Shown: positions 22,026 to 34,528 of the stretch, one piece after another
Layout: every line of letters begins with the position of its first letter
Position numbering within the stretch: the stretch's first letter is position 1
Notes under the pieces: generated by a model
What the model was told of the DNA's origin: nothing
Database searches by the model: none
Seen by the model: only the letters and a program-made list of their open reading frames with translations
Source of the DNA: Coprinellus micaceus
Taxonomy: Eukaryota; Basidiomycota; Agaricomycetes; Agaricales; Psathyrellaceae
Length of the DNA stretch: 64,000 bases
Direction: 5' to 3'
Assembly: GCA_951394405.1 (NCBI GenBank)
Contig: OX596337.1
Coordinates: 3,224,001-3,288,000, forward strand
Made by a program: the position numbers and the translations under genes

Positions 22026-22415
22026 ATGGCGAGACAGTCTATACTCCTACTATTCTGCCTGCTCTTTGGTCTTGCATCGGCTCAATTCCAGTTCTTTGGA
22101 GATTTCTTTGGGCAGCAGCAGCAGCAACAACAAAGATCAGGCTCTTCACAATGGGCATCGTTCTCTGAGAATGGTCAGTCAGTCGTTCTTCTCAGGGCGC
22201 ACTTGATCCTCACGGCTCCCCTAGTCCAATGCTCAAACTATCTCTGCCCCGAGACGCTCGACTGTGTCGTCAGGCCGTCAGAATGTCCTTGTCCTAACGT
22301 CCAGGACGTCAAATGCCTAATTCCGGCCGGTCCTGAGGGAGGAGACGCTACTGTCGTGTGTGTCCGAGGGAGTGATGGATGTGCGCAGGTCGAACGGCTG
22401 ATGAAGAAGACGTGA
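22026..22415 (+). CDS. LCL2: LCL2-like secretory/ER protein (long chronological lifespan protein 2)
   Basis: Exons 22026-22173 and 22225-22415 give 112 aa. An N-terminal signal peptide ([19 protein letters not shown], cleavage after ASA) is followed by QFQFFGDFF, a poly-Gln run and the conserved cysteine block [20 protein letters not shown] then CPN...KC. This is the pattern of Lcl2, a small protein of ascomycetes and basidiomycetes linked in yeast to ER-associated degradation and chronological lifespan. The C-terminus (VERLMKKT) lacks HDEL. The glutamine run (seven Q, coded by mixed CAG/CAA) is a possible length-variable site. Confidence 0.85.
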   Translation: MARQSILLLFCLLFGLASAQFQFFGDFFGQQQQQQQRSGSSQWASFSENGQSVVLLRAHLILTAPLVQCSNYLCPETLDCVVRPSECPCPNVQDVKCLIPAGPEGGDATVVCVRGSDGCAQVERLMKKT

Positions 22416-23044
22416 GGTTGTTGATCAGGGAGGAATGAGGATCTATGGATCGGAGTTATGGTTGCTTGGGTTGAGGGGCCACATTTACTAGGATCATGTA
22501 GGCATTGCTCGGTTCTTCTCCTCGTTGCTCTCTTCCTCTGGTGATATATAGCATTTAGAGCAGAACGCTCCGGTGTCCCGAAGAGGCACATCCCCTGGGG
22601 TACCGGCACTTTGAGTTTGAGGCTTTAAGGTCGACTCCGTCGCAGGTGCAGGTGTCGTAAGCGCAGCCTGGTTGACTAGACACTTCTCGAGGAGTCGGGC
22701 CCGAACCTAGAGAATAGCTTTTCCAATGACCGTGGAGGGCTCTGGTCCAGCATCACTGGAATCCCAAGTGGTAGTTGGTCGTTGACCCTTGCTTCTAATC
22801 AGCCATCTCAGTCCGACGTTAGCGCTACAGGGCAACCTTACATTGACAGGCCATTCCCTTTGGCTAGCCCGCACACTATCTTCGAAATGGTGCCACCTCG
22901 CCGCCATCTCGAAGCCTTCCGACCTGCGTTGCGCCCTTACAAAACGCGGCGTTTATTGTGCCGACGGGCAAGTAAGTCCCAACCCACCCACCTCTTGTCG
23001 ACTTCCCCAAGAATCAGCGCTTCAGCACCCACAAGTTGGCGAAA
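22416..23044. other. Intergenic region between LCL2 and the PEBP gene
   Basis: No supported gene. Overlapping frames near 22782-23150 share no family signal and run into the PEBP leader and signal peptide region, so they are probably promoter and 5' UTR. Confidence 0.4.
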
Positions 23045-24049
23045 ATGCGTTGTGCTGCTGCTGCATACTACAGCCTCCTTACTTCTTTCTGCCTCGTTTC
23101 CCCTGTCGTTTCCCAGTCGATCTCGGACTTATTGGACCAGGTTACGATAGCGTTTGACGATGCAAGCGTGGTTCCAGATGTGGTGTCGCCTTTCTCCCCT
23201 TCTGCGGCTGTGAATATGATGTTCACCGATCCTGAGACGGGACGTGGATTGACTCCTGCTGCTGGGCAGTCTTTGACGATGGCTCGTGAGTCCTCAGCTT
23301 GTGACTTTGTTTCTGCGGAGCCCACACGCTAACTTCATTCCACAGAAACCTCCGGAGACCCAACCTACTCCCTGATTGCGGTCAATGGGACGAGCGATGC
23401 AAAGGCATTCGGGCCTTTGGTCCTCGTAATGGTGGACCCTGACGCACCGACGCCTCAGAATCGGAGTAACTCGCAGATCATCCACTTTTTGGGAAGTAAC
23501 TTTACCCTCGGCGAGGGTACAGGGACGGCGCTTGCGAATGGGTCCGTGGCTTTGCTTCGGTACTGGATGCCACGACCGCAGAACGGCTCAGATCCACACC
23601 GGTGCGTTTTGCATCGAATTAGTCACTCGAGGGCGGTATTTCTCACATAGGTTATTCTTCTTTTCTTTTCCCGGGTTAGATACGTCCTCCTCGTTTACCC
23701 TCAGCCCAACGATTTTGACAGGGAAGTCAGGTCGTACTTCGCCAGCGTAGACTGGACGAAGGACCCGAGTTTGGAAGACAGAAGCAAGTTCAATGTATCC
23801 CACTTTGCGTCCCAGTTGAAATTGGGTGATCCCCTCGCTGGGAACCTTTTCAAAGTCGGACCGAACGTGGACATGTCGACCACGACCACGTCGTCCGCAG
23901 CAACCGCCAAAGCGCACCCGACTCCGACGCCTCTCGCAGGCGCTGCCCAGGGCCACCGTGGAGCTGCAGCCATGGAGGCTGGCTCGGTGATGAAAATTCT
24001 CGGGCTTTCCATGGCAATGTCGCTTTTTGCGACGTTGGGCTTAGCTTAA
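23045..24049 (+). CDS. Secreted, probably membrane-anchored phosphatidylethanolamine-binding protein (PEBP) family
   Basis: Exons 23045-23285, 23346-23601 and 23680-24049 give 288 aa. The PEBP fold binds phospholipid head groups or acts as a protease inhibitor (yeast Tfs1 inhibits carboxypeptidase Y). Seen are a signal peptide (YYSLLTSFCLVSPVVSQS), the anion-site motif LVMVDPDAPTPQN, IHFLGSNF, and the spliced junction GSDPHRYVLLVYPQP that matches the DPHRYVF signature. After the PEBP core come a Thr/Ser/Ala-rich spacer and a hydrophobic C-terminus (GSVMKILGLSMAMSLFATLGLA), consistent with a GPI anchor or tail helix. N-glycosylation sequons (NGT, NRS, NFT, NGS, NVS) support passage through the ER. 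The ligand is unknown. Confidence 0.88.
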
Positions 24050-25079
24050 GCGAGGGCACGAGGAGAAATCTGGGGAGGGTTCCGTTTCTTGTGCTGCCTT
24101 CTGACCTTCGAGGGTTGTCATGTACTTCTTTGCGGGATTGAACTTTGTATCGAAATCATGTCGTCGTACCGACCTACCGTAAGGAGCTCCGAAGCAAGTC
24201 GAAAGTGGACGCAAGGAGACGCAAGGCTATGCAAAGTGGTTCAGCTCGGAATTATCGGTTTGTACCCTCATTTTTCTGTTTTTCCAAAGAATTTTCTGTT
24301 GGGGTCTAAGGCCATCCCGTCAGTAGTGAGCGAATGCTCCGCATTGTACAGAGAGCGTCCGATGCGGGAGAAGATCAGCTTAGGCCCACGGAAGCAAATA
24401 GGATGTACGCCTCGAGCCCTCTCGTAGCCATATCTTCCCAAGACATCAAGGCCTTTGACATAAAGGCATGATAGCCGTGCTTCGTATTGCCAGATAAGCC
24501 TTCATTACTTGCTTGCACATTGCGCTGATTTCAGAAGGGATTGGCCATCTGCGGGCATGTGTATGTCTGAATTCAGTCGCCAGAGATACCGTATGCAACC
24601 TCGAACGCTCTTCCCATAGCCTCATGCAATTTTGGGATAACGAAAGCTAACTAAAAATATTGGAGGAGCGTTATCCCCGAGACAAGGCTGAGAAGCGTTT
24701 AGCTACCGTATGTTTACTTGGTTTGGGAAGAGGGTTGTTAGTACGCCTTGACTCGGAAGAGTTCTGTGATCGCAGTATTGTCGCGCAATCTGGGGCTACG
24801 AAGCCTTGAAAAACCACGGAGAAGAGGATCTAGGGTTTAAGGGCTGGCGCAGTGCAAAAATACGTTCCTACCTTCGGTATCACCTTGGTTGCTGCGAAAT
24901 CTGCGAAGAGGATCCGATTCAATTGAGCGGTGATCACTCCCGCCCTTCCGCTCCCAGGGCGGCGCACGGCACTCGCTGGCGGCAATCTGTCCGGCTATTT
25001 GTTTCCCTGTCTGCTGCCAAACAATGATGGGCTCGAACATGGACGCCGAGCTCGACGACTTCAGACTTTGACGACGACC
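24050..25079. other. 1-kb intergenic region without a recognised gene
   Basis: Nothing coding could be supported on either strand; short frames have stops or no splice partners. It contains the 3' flank of the PEBP gene and the SF3B6 promoter. Confidence 0.4.
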
Positions 25080-25551
25080 ATGTCGACCACTAGACCAACG
25101 GTGCGCATATACCCACATTTTAGGGAGTAGTGTGTTGAAGTACTTTAAAGTCAAAACTTCCCCCTGGTGCCAATCGGATCCTATTCGTGAAGAACCTCAA
25201 CTACACAATTACAGGCGACGACCTGTACGATCTCTTTGGGCGTTATGGAAGTATTCGACAGATTCGGATAGGCACAGAGGCGAAAACAAAAGGGACTGCA
25301 TTCGTCGTGTATGACGATGTCATGGATGTGCGTATATGCGCGTTTGCTCTGCCGGTACCGTCCGCTAACCCACCTTCTAGGCTAAGAACGCTCTTGACCA
25401 CCTGAATGGTTTCCATTTGCAAGAGCGGTACATCGTTGTTCTTTACCACATGCCGGCCAAGCAAGACGCGGCAGCTGCGAAGGCCGACCTTGCGAGAAGG
25501 GAAGAAGAACTTGCTGCTTTGAAGAAGAAACATGACATTGGTGACGAGTAA
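25080..25551 (+). CDS. Splicing factor 3B subunit 6 (SF3b14/p14), branch-site RRM protein
   Basis: Exons 25080-25100 (21 bases), 25151-25327 and 25381-25551 give 122 aa, the usual SF3B6 length (about 125). p14 sits beside SF3B1 in the U2 snRNP at the branch adenosine. The protein is one RRM: RNP2 ILFVKNLNYTI, RNP1-like KGTAFVVYDD, then KNALDHLNGFHLQERYIVVLYH and a basic helical C-terminus ending KKKHDIGDE. The short first exon encodes MSTTRPT; removing the 50-base intron restores SKLPPGANRILF, which is the family's conserved entry into the RRM. Budding yeast lacks this subunit, so its presence fits an intron-rich fungus. Confidence 0.93.
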
Positions 25552-25903
25552 AGCGTTGTGTCGCGGAGACAATTGTGTGCCATACCCTGGTTCAACCCCT
25601 TCCACCACTTCCTGCGCCGCAACATTACTACGAGGCGACAGTGTGAACAGTGCGCTGCTGCTGCCCCTACCGGAATTTCTCCATCTTCTGAACCGGGACA
25701 CTTCATCTCAGCCCCGTTAATATCAGTGCGTTTGACCGCCAGTCTTGGAGAGACATATTGATGTTAATACATGGGTTAACCCACCGACCCGCGGTATGAA
25801 ACAGCTGTATCTACTTTTAGGCTCTATTCTATGTGTCTATAATGAGTCTAGGTTGGTCGGGGGCGCTCCATCCAGATGATACGCCCGGGGATGTGTTGCG
25901 GTT

Positions 25904-26444
25904 CTAGCGACCACACTGAGGGCATGGCTTGTCAAGGTGTGGAGAGTATTGCTGTGGGTACTGGTGGCTGTTGTTCGAGTAAGTGCGAGTTGAGTTCTTG
26001 TGATGGACCTAGAACTTACTATTGCCAGCAAGTTTTGATACACTGAGGGCCCTGGCACTCTTTGGGGTGCTGGGGGCTGAATTTGCAGTTCGGAAGGTCG
26101 CACTTAATCTGAAGTCCATGACATGTCAGGCATTATTCGGGTGGACGAACGACGGTCGTCATACCTCTTCATCAGGCTGCAATGATTCCAGATATAGATA
26201 AGTCCATGGTCCACCCTAGCGCGAGAGAAGCAATGTCGATACTTGCCAGCGTGACTCCATGGCCGCATCTACGAAAGCCGAACGGAATTAGGAAAGTGAT
26301 TGACGAGTCCAAAAACCACACCCAGCGACTCACTGTTTGTAGACGTTTCGAACACTACGGAGAACACCACCAGCAAACCCGTAGTGAGACCAAGTCAACA
26401 TCCACAAAGGGGTCGCAGACGGCTTACCGGCGATAGTAACACAT
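25904..26444 (-). CDS. Small cysteine/histidine-rich protein, 74 aa, six exons
   Basis: Exons (complement) 25904-25967, 26020-26108, 26165-26176 (12 bases), 26247-26268, 26334-26354 and 26428-26444 (17 bases), total 225 bases. The joined product begins MCYYRRVRNVYKQCGHGVTL, continues with LPDEEIKCDLPNCKFS and QCIKTCWQYHQYPQQY, and ends KPCPQCGR. Nine cysteines with CGH, a CxxxxC and a CxxC suggest zinc binding. I recall similar short fungal proteins of unknown function, but no named family. The third intron starts GCAAGT and ends TTGCAG, a GC-AG intron; the rest are GT-AG. A TATATAA box lies about 110 bases upstream and the leader is CT-rich, supporting transcription. There is no signal peptide, so it is probably cytosolic or nuclear. 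The function is unknown. Confidence 0.75.
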
Positions 26445-26552
26445 GGCGCTAAGTGTACAACTGAAGATGAGAAAGGTTGAAGAGGTGAAAGGACTTTTGA
26501 GGTTTGAAAAGCGAGGAACTTGTTGGGGACTGACACTCAGAATGCATGACAG

Positions 26553-26559
26553 TTATATA
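26553..26559 (-). promoter_or_regulatory. TATA box of the cysteine-rich gene
   Basis: On the minus strand the sequence reads CCTATATAACTG about 110 bases before the ATG at 26444. It is followed by a pyrimidine-rich leader ending TTCAGTTGTACACTTAGCGCC. This is typical core-promoter spacing in fungi. Confidence 0.5.
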
Positions 26560-29500
26560 GGTTTCCGTCCAATGCTTCCTTGTATGTCTTGCGAGTGCCG
26601 CATGATTATCTCGCTCCCCCTTCTGCACGATCGGGCTCCGAGCGACTGGAGCCTCCAAGTGCAAGGACTCAATAAGGCCCCTTTGAATCGGGGACAACTC
26701 GGAGGTGTTACCAGAGCCCACCTCACAATCCCCAAGGGTGAAGCGGCGGATTCCAGTGCAACCTAAGCGCGGCGTTTGGGAAAACGGGGAGGCGGCATTC
26801 TTCAACCCAGATCCATCGGGGAAAGTTTAAGAGGTGAGATTTTCTTCCAAAAAAGACGCGTGTTTGATAACCTTGGTACGCCTAGATCATCAACGGTAAT
26901 TGGAAGGTCAAAAATACGCGGAAGTAATCGCTGTCGCGAACAGCAGTCGAGGCGGACCGGGCTTAGATTCGACGACGACATCTACCGTGCCCGAGCGTCG
27001 TTCACTCACGTTCTACTCCTGTGGACTTTTCGAAGATACCGACTGCTTGATGCCGAGTTTCTCCGAGAAGTTTGGTTCATCTCGTGAAGCCTACCTAATC
27101 TCCTAAAGGCTCCTGGATTGTCACCAGCGCCAATTTAACGTACATCAGAGCTTTCGGGTCTGAAGAACCTACGCCACAACCGGCTTTCAGAGCGCACTGT
27201 CGCCGCCAAGTGTTTTTTTCTCTCCCTCCCTGGTCCCCTCCATCTTCGTGCAGCGCGCCCCTGAAGAGGGGTCCGATATGCATAGCCAGGCCCGCAGCTC
27301 GCTTATCGAGGGTATGTACGTCATTCCGCACCAGGTATCCAAGCACCGGCTCAACGGCGTTCTCAGGTAAACCTTGACCTCGGTATCAGGCCTCCAGGAG
27401 AAATTTTCCCCTTTCGAAAAGCATCCCTCTTTCTCGAGGGAGGCAATAAAAGCCTCTCGTGGTCGGTGGTGCATGTATGATGTCCTACTGACATAACTTT
27501 TCCCATAGGTCCTGGTGGGTGTTTGATTTCGAGGAGGCCAAGTCACGGTGGATATATGTCATCCGAGCACTTCATTTCCTCCGAATGCAGCCCGACGATA
27601 TGATTGCATGCCGTTTACAATGGCCTAGGCGTCCTGTCAACCTCTGTGTTCTTCGTTCTCTCGCTTCAAGTCCTCATAGCCTTGGAGGGATTGCTTGACG
27701 ACTAACTGGATTCCACGGCCGGAATCATGGGAAGGAAAGGCGGCACCTTGGCGATCCCCTTGACCATCACCTGGAATATTGTTCAGCACTCGAGTGGGAT
27801 CCACAAATACATCATCAGCGGGAGATTCTTCGGCCTTACGAGGCGCTAGGCTGGCATAGCCCGACGTAACGTCGAGAATACGAGATCAAGGCGCTCATTT
27901 GTTTTGTGTTACAGATCCCTGGAAAAAGTAGGTTACGGCAATGGAAGGGAGAAGGAAGGGGAATCGAGTCGAGCCACCGTTTGTTCAGCGACGGTACTGC
28001 CGATATGTATCCTTCTGAACGCTCGAAGAGGGAGGTCACAGCGTATGGGGTACGTTTCTAACCCTGTAACTATAGTGGCTATAGTGAGTCCTCTTAGTCA
28101 AATTGAACGTAGCTGTTCGCTGTATCTGACAAAAATTTATATCTCTGATAGATCTAGTTCAAACGTGCACTCCGGGTCGTTCGTAGCGCGTGCTACGAAC
28201 TGGATACTTTCCACCGGAAATGACCGTGTCCCGTTCCAAAGAATCAAGAGGTTTGTCCGTTCTTCGTTCAGTTGCTCTCCTGTATTACATCCATAAGTTC
28301 TAACAGCATCCAGACTTCACGCCAGTGAGAACAGTTGGAGAAGATTTTGACTCGTAAGAATCCCGTGTCGTCTCCAACGGCGGAGAGACGCCCCACACCA
28401 CCCTCTGCACCCTTGAGACTACATTGAATTACTTGCGCTGACTGATAGTCTTCGGAGGTTCTGGCCTGCCGATGGAGAAGTGTATCCCGCCTCCTTTAAC
28501 CCCAATCTCCCCCCTGGTGGTCACATACACCGCGGGATATTGTTGGCTTGGCATCCCCCTCGAATCCAGGATCGATCATAGCCATTGCAGAGCTTTGGCC
28601 TGTGCAAATTCCTCGGGTTCTAGGTGCTGCTCTGATAGCATTTACAGAGCGGGTGGACTTTCCGGGTCTCCAACGACGTTGTTCATTCTTCCGTCTGTCC
28701 TCCTGCCACCAGACAGCAGTATAGGCCAACACCGTCCATCCCCTTGGCTTGACATCGGTCAATGTCCCTTTCAGCACGGCCGATAGTCTCAGGGACTGGC
28801 ATTGATTTCAAGGACCGCCGCGCAGGGTGTGTACCGCAGTCTATCTTTCCCCAATCCGTTGGCCGCCACACCCTAATGGCTGCCTTGCCATATTGAGACC
28901 CTGGCCTCCTATTCAATTTCGAACGGCCCCCGGGCGCCCCCTTCCCCATCTAACTCCTAGTTCAATCTCAGTTGCAACTGCCGACTCTCCAAAGATCATG
29001 ACCCTGCCTGCGTTCATTGAATTCAAAGTACCCAGCGAAGGCTGTGATGAGGAGGAGGCCCAGCCTCATTAAATTAGGCTCAAGAGATTGGGATGCACGG
29101 TCACATCATTACACGCTCTTTCCTTGTTCTTGAAGGCGGTAAGTAAGCGTAAACGTATACATCCTCTCGCGGTCCGAGTTAACGAGGAACGATTCACCCG
29201 GCCTCCGAAGCCATGACTGACCATGTTCGCACATATTGAATGGTCGCTGTGTGAATTCAGTCTCAATCCGCCTCACCACAGTCTTGAAAAAGGTGAGCTT
29301 CGAGAATCACACCAAACTTCACATAGCGAGAGCACCATGGCTGAGCAGCATTTCTCTACCAGCAGCATATGCCTCCCGCCACCATTCAGCAGCCACGTGG
29401 GTTTAGCGCCAAGGCGGCCGTGCCTCCAATGATCGGCGACAAGTCTAAACGACGGCTGGCACCGGTCACCAAAGATAACCACCCACCGTCTGGTCTCAGT

Positions 29501-30484
29501 GGAGTTAGGCCCCTTGCCCTTGTTCTCAAAGGCGCAAGCCCTCAATATAGTATATGAATTCCCGCCGTCCCGAAGCTACTATTTCCATCGGAACCATCGC
29601 ACGCCGCAGCGCGAAATGGCGCAGACTGGTGCCAAGTCGATCGTCTGCCGATGACCTTCCTAACCTCGTGGCTGGACAGTGGAATGGAGTAGCTTTGAGT
29701 AGTACCGCGCACCCTCATGAGAACCACCGAAGCAACCCTATTTTCCCCCGTTGCCGACTGGGAAGGTACCTGCGGGGAATTACACAGATTCCCCATTCTA
29801 TACCAGCGCCTTCCTCCCTAGGCTGGACCACGATTCCAGGCTCACCCAGATATCCATGGCATCGTTAGCGTACCAACGGGGGTAACGCTTAGATACCGCC
29901 CTCGACCACGCGAGCGGGACGTTGTACGTAGCCTGCATGCGGGGGCCGTACTATTAGGCGACCACCGATTATTGCGCCCTGATTGCTCATGATTGCCCGA
30001 TTTCTCCTGGATCATCTTGAGCCCAGTTGCCCAAACAAATACGGCAGAGAATGAGTGCAGACATCCGTCCATGTGGCTATCAGTGGTTATCGCTGCAAGA
30101 CGAGAAGGGCCATCGCCGCCACATCGTCGGACGCGCGCAGTGAGGGCGGAGGAGCGGGCATCATGAAACAACTCTCACCGCAGGTTTACGTTGCGGTGCA
30201 GTGCAGGCGGCACCTTAGTACGACTCGGACTCGGACTTACTCACAGAAGAAATCCGTCAACGTTCTCGCATGAAGAACGGTTGCAGTAGACTACAGGGTA
30301 CACGGGAGGGCAGCATGGTAAGTAACAACGAGCGGGAGAAGGAAGGAGTCGACGCGTCTCGTGAAAAAAAGTGGTCGCTAACTATCATTTTCTATGTAAT
30401 TGACACCAGTCGAGGATTGCGAACCGCGGAGCTCAGTGAGGGCATGCCGTACGCATGCGTCGAGGGTTAGTCAGTTGGTCTGGC
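26560..30484. other. Gene-poor 3.9-kb region
   Basis: No gene could be supported. Possible exon-like pieces are 27247-27367 plus 27510-27697 on the plus strand, which join in frame across a GTAAAC...CATAG gap (product with EGMYVIPHQVSKHRLNGVLR then SWWVFDFEEAKSRWIYVIR). They have no clear start and match no family I know. Another open stretch at 29369-29557 is also unassigned. A perfect inverted repeat lies at 28179-28200. The length without genes contrasts with the rest of the window and suggests decayed sequence, possibly old transposon or lost genes. No terminal repeats or transposase motifs were seen. Confidence 0.4.
28179..28200. repeat. Perfect inverted repeat, 9-base arms
   Basis: GTTCGTAGC and its exact reverse complement GCTACGAAC are separated by GCGT. 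It could be a protein-binding palindrome or chance; no gene is nearby. Confidence 0.4.
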
Positions 30485-32123
<1,639 letters not shown>

Positions 32124-32226
32124 TTTGTGGTGGAAGTGGTGGTGGTTGAGAGGAAGGTCGGAGTTCTAAAATTGCAGCTGCCTGTGTTCTGAAATGATGC
32201 GGCGAGTTCAGTCAGTAACGCCCACC
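32124..32226. promoter_or_regulatory. Shared bidirectional promoter of FAL1 and SF3A3
   Basis: The divergent ATGs of two RNA-processing genes are 103 bases apart. The SF3A3 ATG has an ideal context (CCCACCATGG). There is no obvious TATA box. Confidence 0.5.
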
Positions 32227-34041
32227 ATGGATTCTATTCTCGAAGTTCAGCGACAAACCCATGAAGAGATTGAACGGTTCGACAAGGGCTTGTATACTAT
32301 CCTCTCAAGGCCCTCTGTGAACCAAGAAGTCGACCTTCAAAATGCCCACAAGGCTTCACATGTCCTGGATCGAATAACCGCTCGGGCAACCGCGCTGGCC
32401 GCACTATACGACGATGAAGAGGCAAGAAAGGTTGAGTTGGAGGCAGTGTCGTCGAAGGGGAATGACAGGGACCTGTCCGAATTCTACTCGCGGTTAGCCA
32501 AAATCCAGGAGCACTACAAGAAGTACCCTGATTCCGACCCAGCTGGTGGCTTCGACTTGGAGATCGCCTCTTTCCTCGATGAACTGGGACAGGAAGAAGA
32601 GGACTTCGAAGAAGAGGATCGTGAGTTTGGTCCAGCACTAAATGACCCACATTGTTGACGGAGTTGTAGCCATTGCTTTGTTGTTCTCTGGGGAGGAGTC
32701 CTATGGACGATACCTCGACCTCTATTCCAGCCATACCACGTTCTGCAACATCAAGAACGTCGGGAAGCGACCAACATACCTGCAATATCTTGATATTTTG
32801 CTTGCTCCTGCAACCAACAACGAGCCGCTCCATCACGACTTGTCCAAGGAGGCACGTTTCACCAAGGACTACGAGACGTGAGTGTTCCCGTTCCATTGTC
32901 ATGAGCAAATTCCGACCTTGGTGACGATAGGTATATCAAGGATCTTCATACATATCTTGTATCATTTTTGAAGAAATCTCAACCTCTTCACGATACCGAG
33001 TCTGAGCAACAACACGCAGACGAAGACTTCAAGAGACGGTGGGACGCTGGTGAGATTCAGGGATGGGAAGCTGCCAGCGACGCGTCAAAGGTCGGTTCAA
33101 ATGGGGGTGCTGGTATTTGGTGCGCTGCATGTATGTTCACCCCACATCTCCGAGGAGCTGTCGTACTAACATACTACAGGCCAAAAGCACTACTCCAAAC
33201 AAACCGTCTACAACTCCCACCTCACCTCCAAGAAGCACATCAAAGCCTCTCAAAAGCAAGCCACCTCCTCCGAACCCCCTGCCAACCCCAACGGTAACTC
33301 CGCTCCTACACCCGCCCCCACATCGCAAACCCAATCATCTGCAAAGACTCGCCTCCAAACCTCCGCCTACTACACCGCCCTCGCCACTTCGCTCCTCGTC
33401 AGGCTTGCCCCCGTGCTCAACGAAACCAAGTCCAACGTCGAGCGTAAGTTCTCGTTGACTGCTCGTGAGCGTGAACAAGAGCTAGAGGAAAAGGCACAAC
33501 CTGCTCCTGCTCCTACTGCGGATGGTACGCCGGAGGAGGATGAAGAGGAGGAGAGGATATATAATCCTCTGAAATTGCCCCTCGGATGGGACGGAAAACC
33601 TATCCCGTACTGGCTGTACAAGTTGCATGGCTTGGGTGTCGAGTACAAGTGCGAGATTTGCTCAGATCATGTCTACATGGGAAGGTTTGTGAATGACTTC
33701 TCCAGTCGAACAGAAAAATAAACTGACATGCCTTAAGGAAAAACTTCGATCGCCACTTCCAAGAAGCCCGGCACGCCTTTGGCATGCGCGCTTTGGGTCT
33801 TCCCAACACCAAGCACTTCCATGAAATTACTCGAATAGAGGACGCCCTTACGTGTACGTTCTTCCACCCGCCCCTTCTAATGCTGTCCAGCTGATCTTTT
33901 CTTACAGTGGCTGAGAAACTCAAGCGCGAAGGTCGCAATGAGATCTTCGAGCAAGAGACTATGGAGGAGCTGGAGGACGACGAAGGCAATGTCTACAACC
34001 GCAAGACCTACGAGGATTTGAAGAAGCAGGGTATCATCTAG
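32227..34041 (+). CDS. Splicing factor 3A subunit 3 (SF3a60/Prp9)
   Basis: Exons 32227-32620, 32670-32877, 32931-33130, 33180-33684, 33738-33853 and 33908-34041 give 518 aa. SF3A3 is part of the U2 snRNP and helps load it on the branch site. Seen are the N-terminal [20 protein letters not shown]; the Prp9/SF3A3 core through [16 protein letters not shown]; a matrin/U1-type zinc finger [20 protein letters not shown] with following [17 protein letters not shown]; and the C-terminal second zinc finger [20 protein letters not shown] followed by [20 protein letters not shown]. An in-frame ATG 33 bases upstream (32194) is less likely than the one in Kozak context that starts the conserved region. 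The exon 5 donor is the GTACGT at 33854. Confidence 0.95.
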
Positions 34042-34528
34042 ATTTTCTCTGGCTGTTCCTGTGTTTGCCATGCATATCCTCCTCTAATGTTCTGTACTTC
34101 TGTATACATGTTCGATGACACCTGTCATGACTCCCCTGTTCCAGCTGGACTGCGTCTACTCATAGTCAAAAGAGCTGAGCCACACCAGTATTGGAAAACG
34201 AGTTGGTTGGCATCACTTTTCTCTCCTGTCTGTAGCCATCGTCGTGCCAACGTTGGCGCTTTCCCCTTCTTCCTAGTGCTTAGGCTATGGCTTGAATGAC
34301 TTGAGAACTTGAAGGGACTCCACTGCCTTGTCGTTCTTTCCGAGAATTATGAGCTCGACATGTCCAAAGGCTCTGCCGAGATCCGTCGCCCCTCAAAGGG
34401 TGATGGTCGTTGCGTGGGAAATAGGCGCGCCCTCATAAGCGCCCTGTTCCTGTGCTTTCGTGGCACAAACCTTGACATTGACCCCCGCCATCTCGTGTTC
34501 ACCTCCCAGGACCATTCAGTCTCGCGCT
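34042..34528. other. Intergenic region between SF3A3 and the next gene
   Basis: No gene seen; 3' flank of SF3A3 and promoter of the unknown protein at 34529. Confidence 0.4.

Noticed and set aside
22782..23157. Two plus-strand frames of about 122 codons before the PEBP gene
   Set aside because: They overlap each other and the PEBP signal peptide in other frames; probably leader sequence.
29369..29868. Open frames of 62 and 104 codons in the gene-poor block
   Set aside because: No start context, splice partners or family match; not enough to call a gene.
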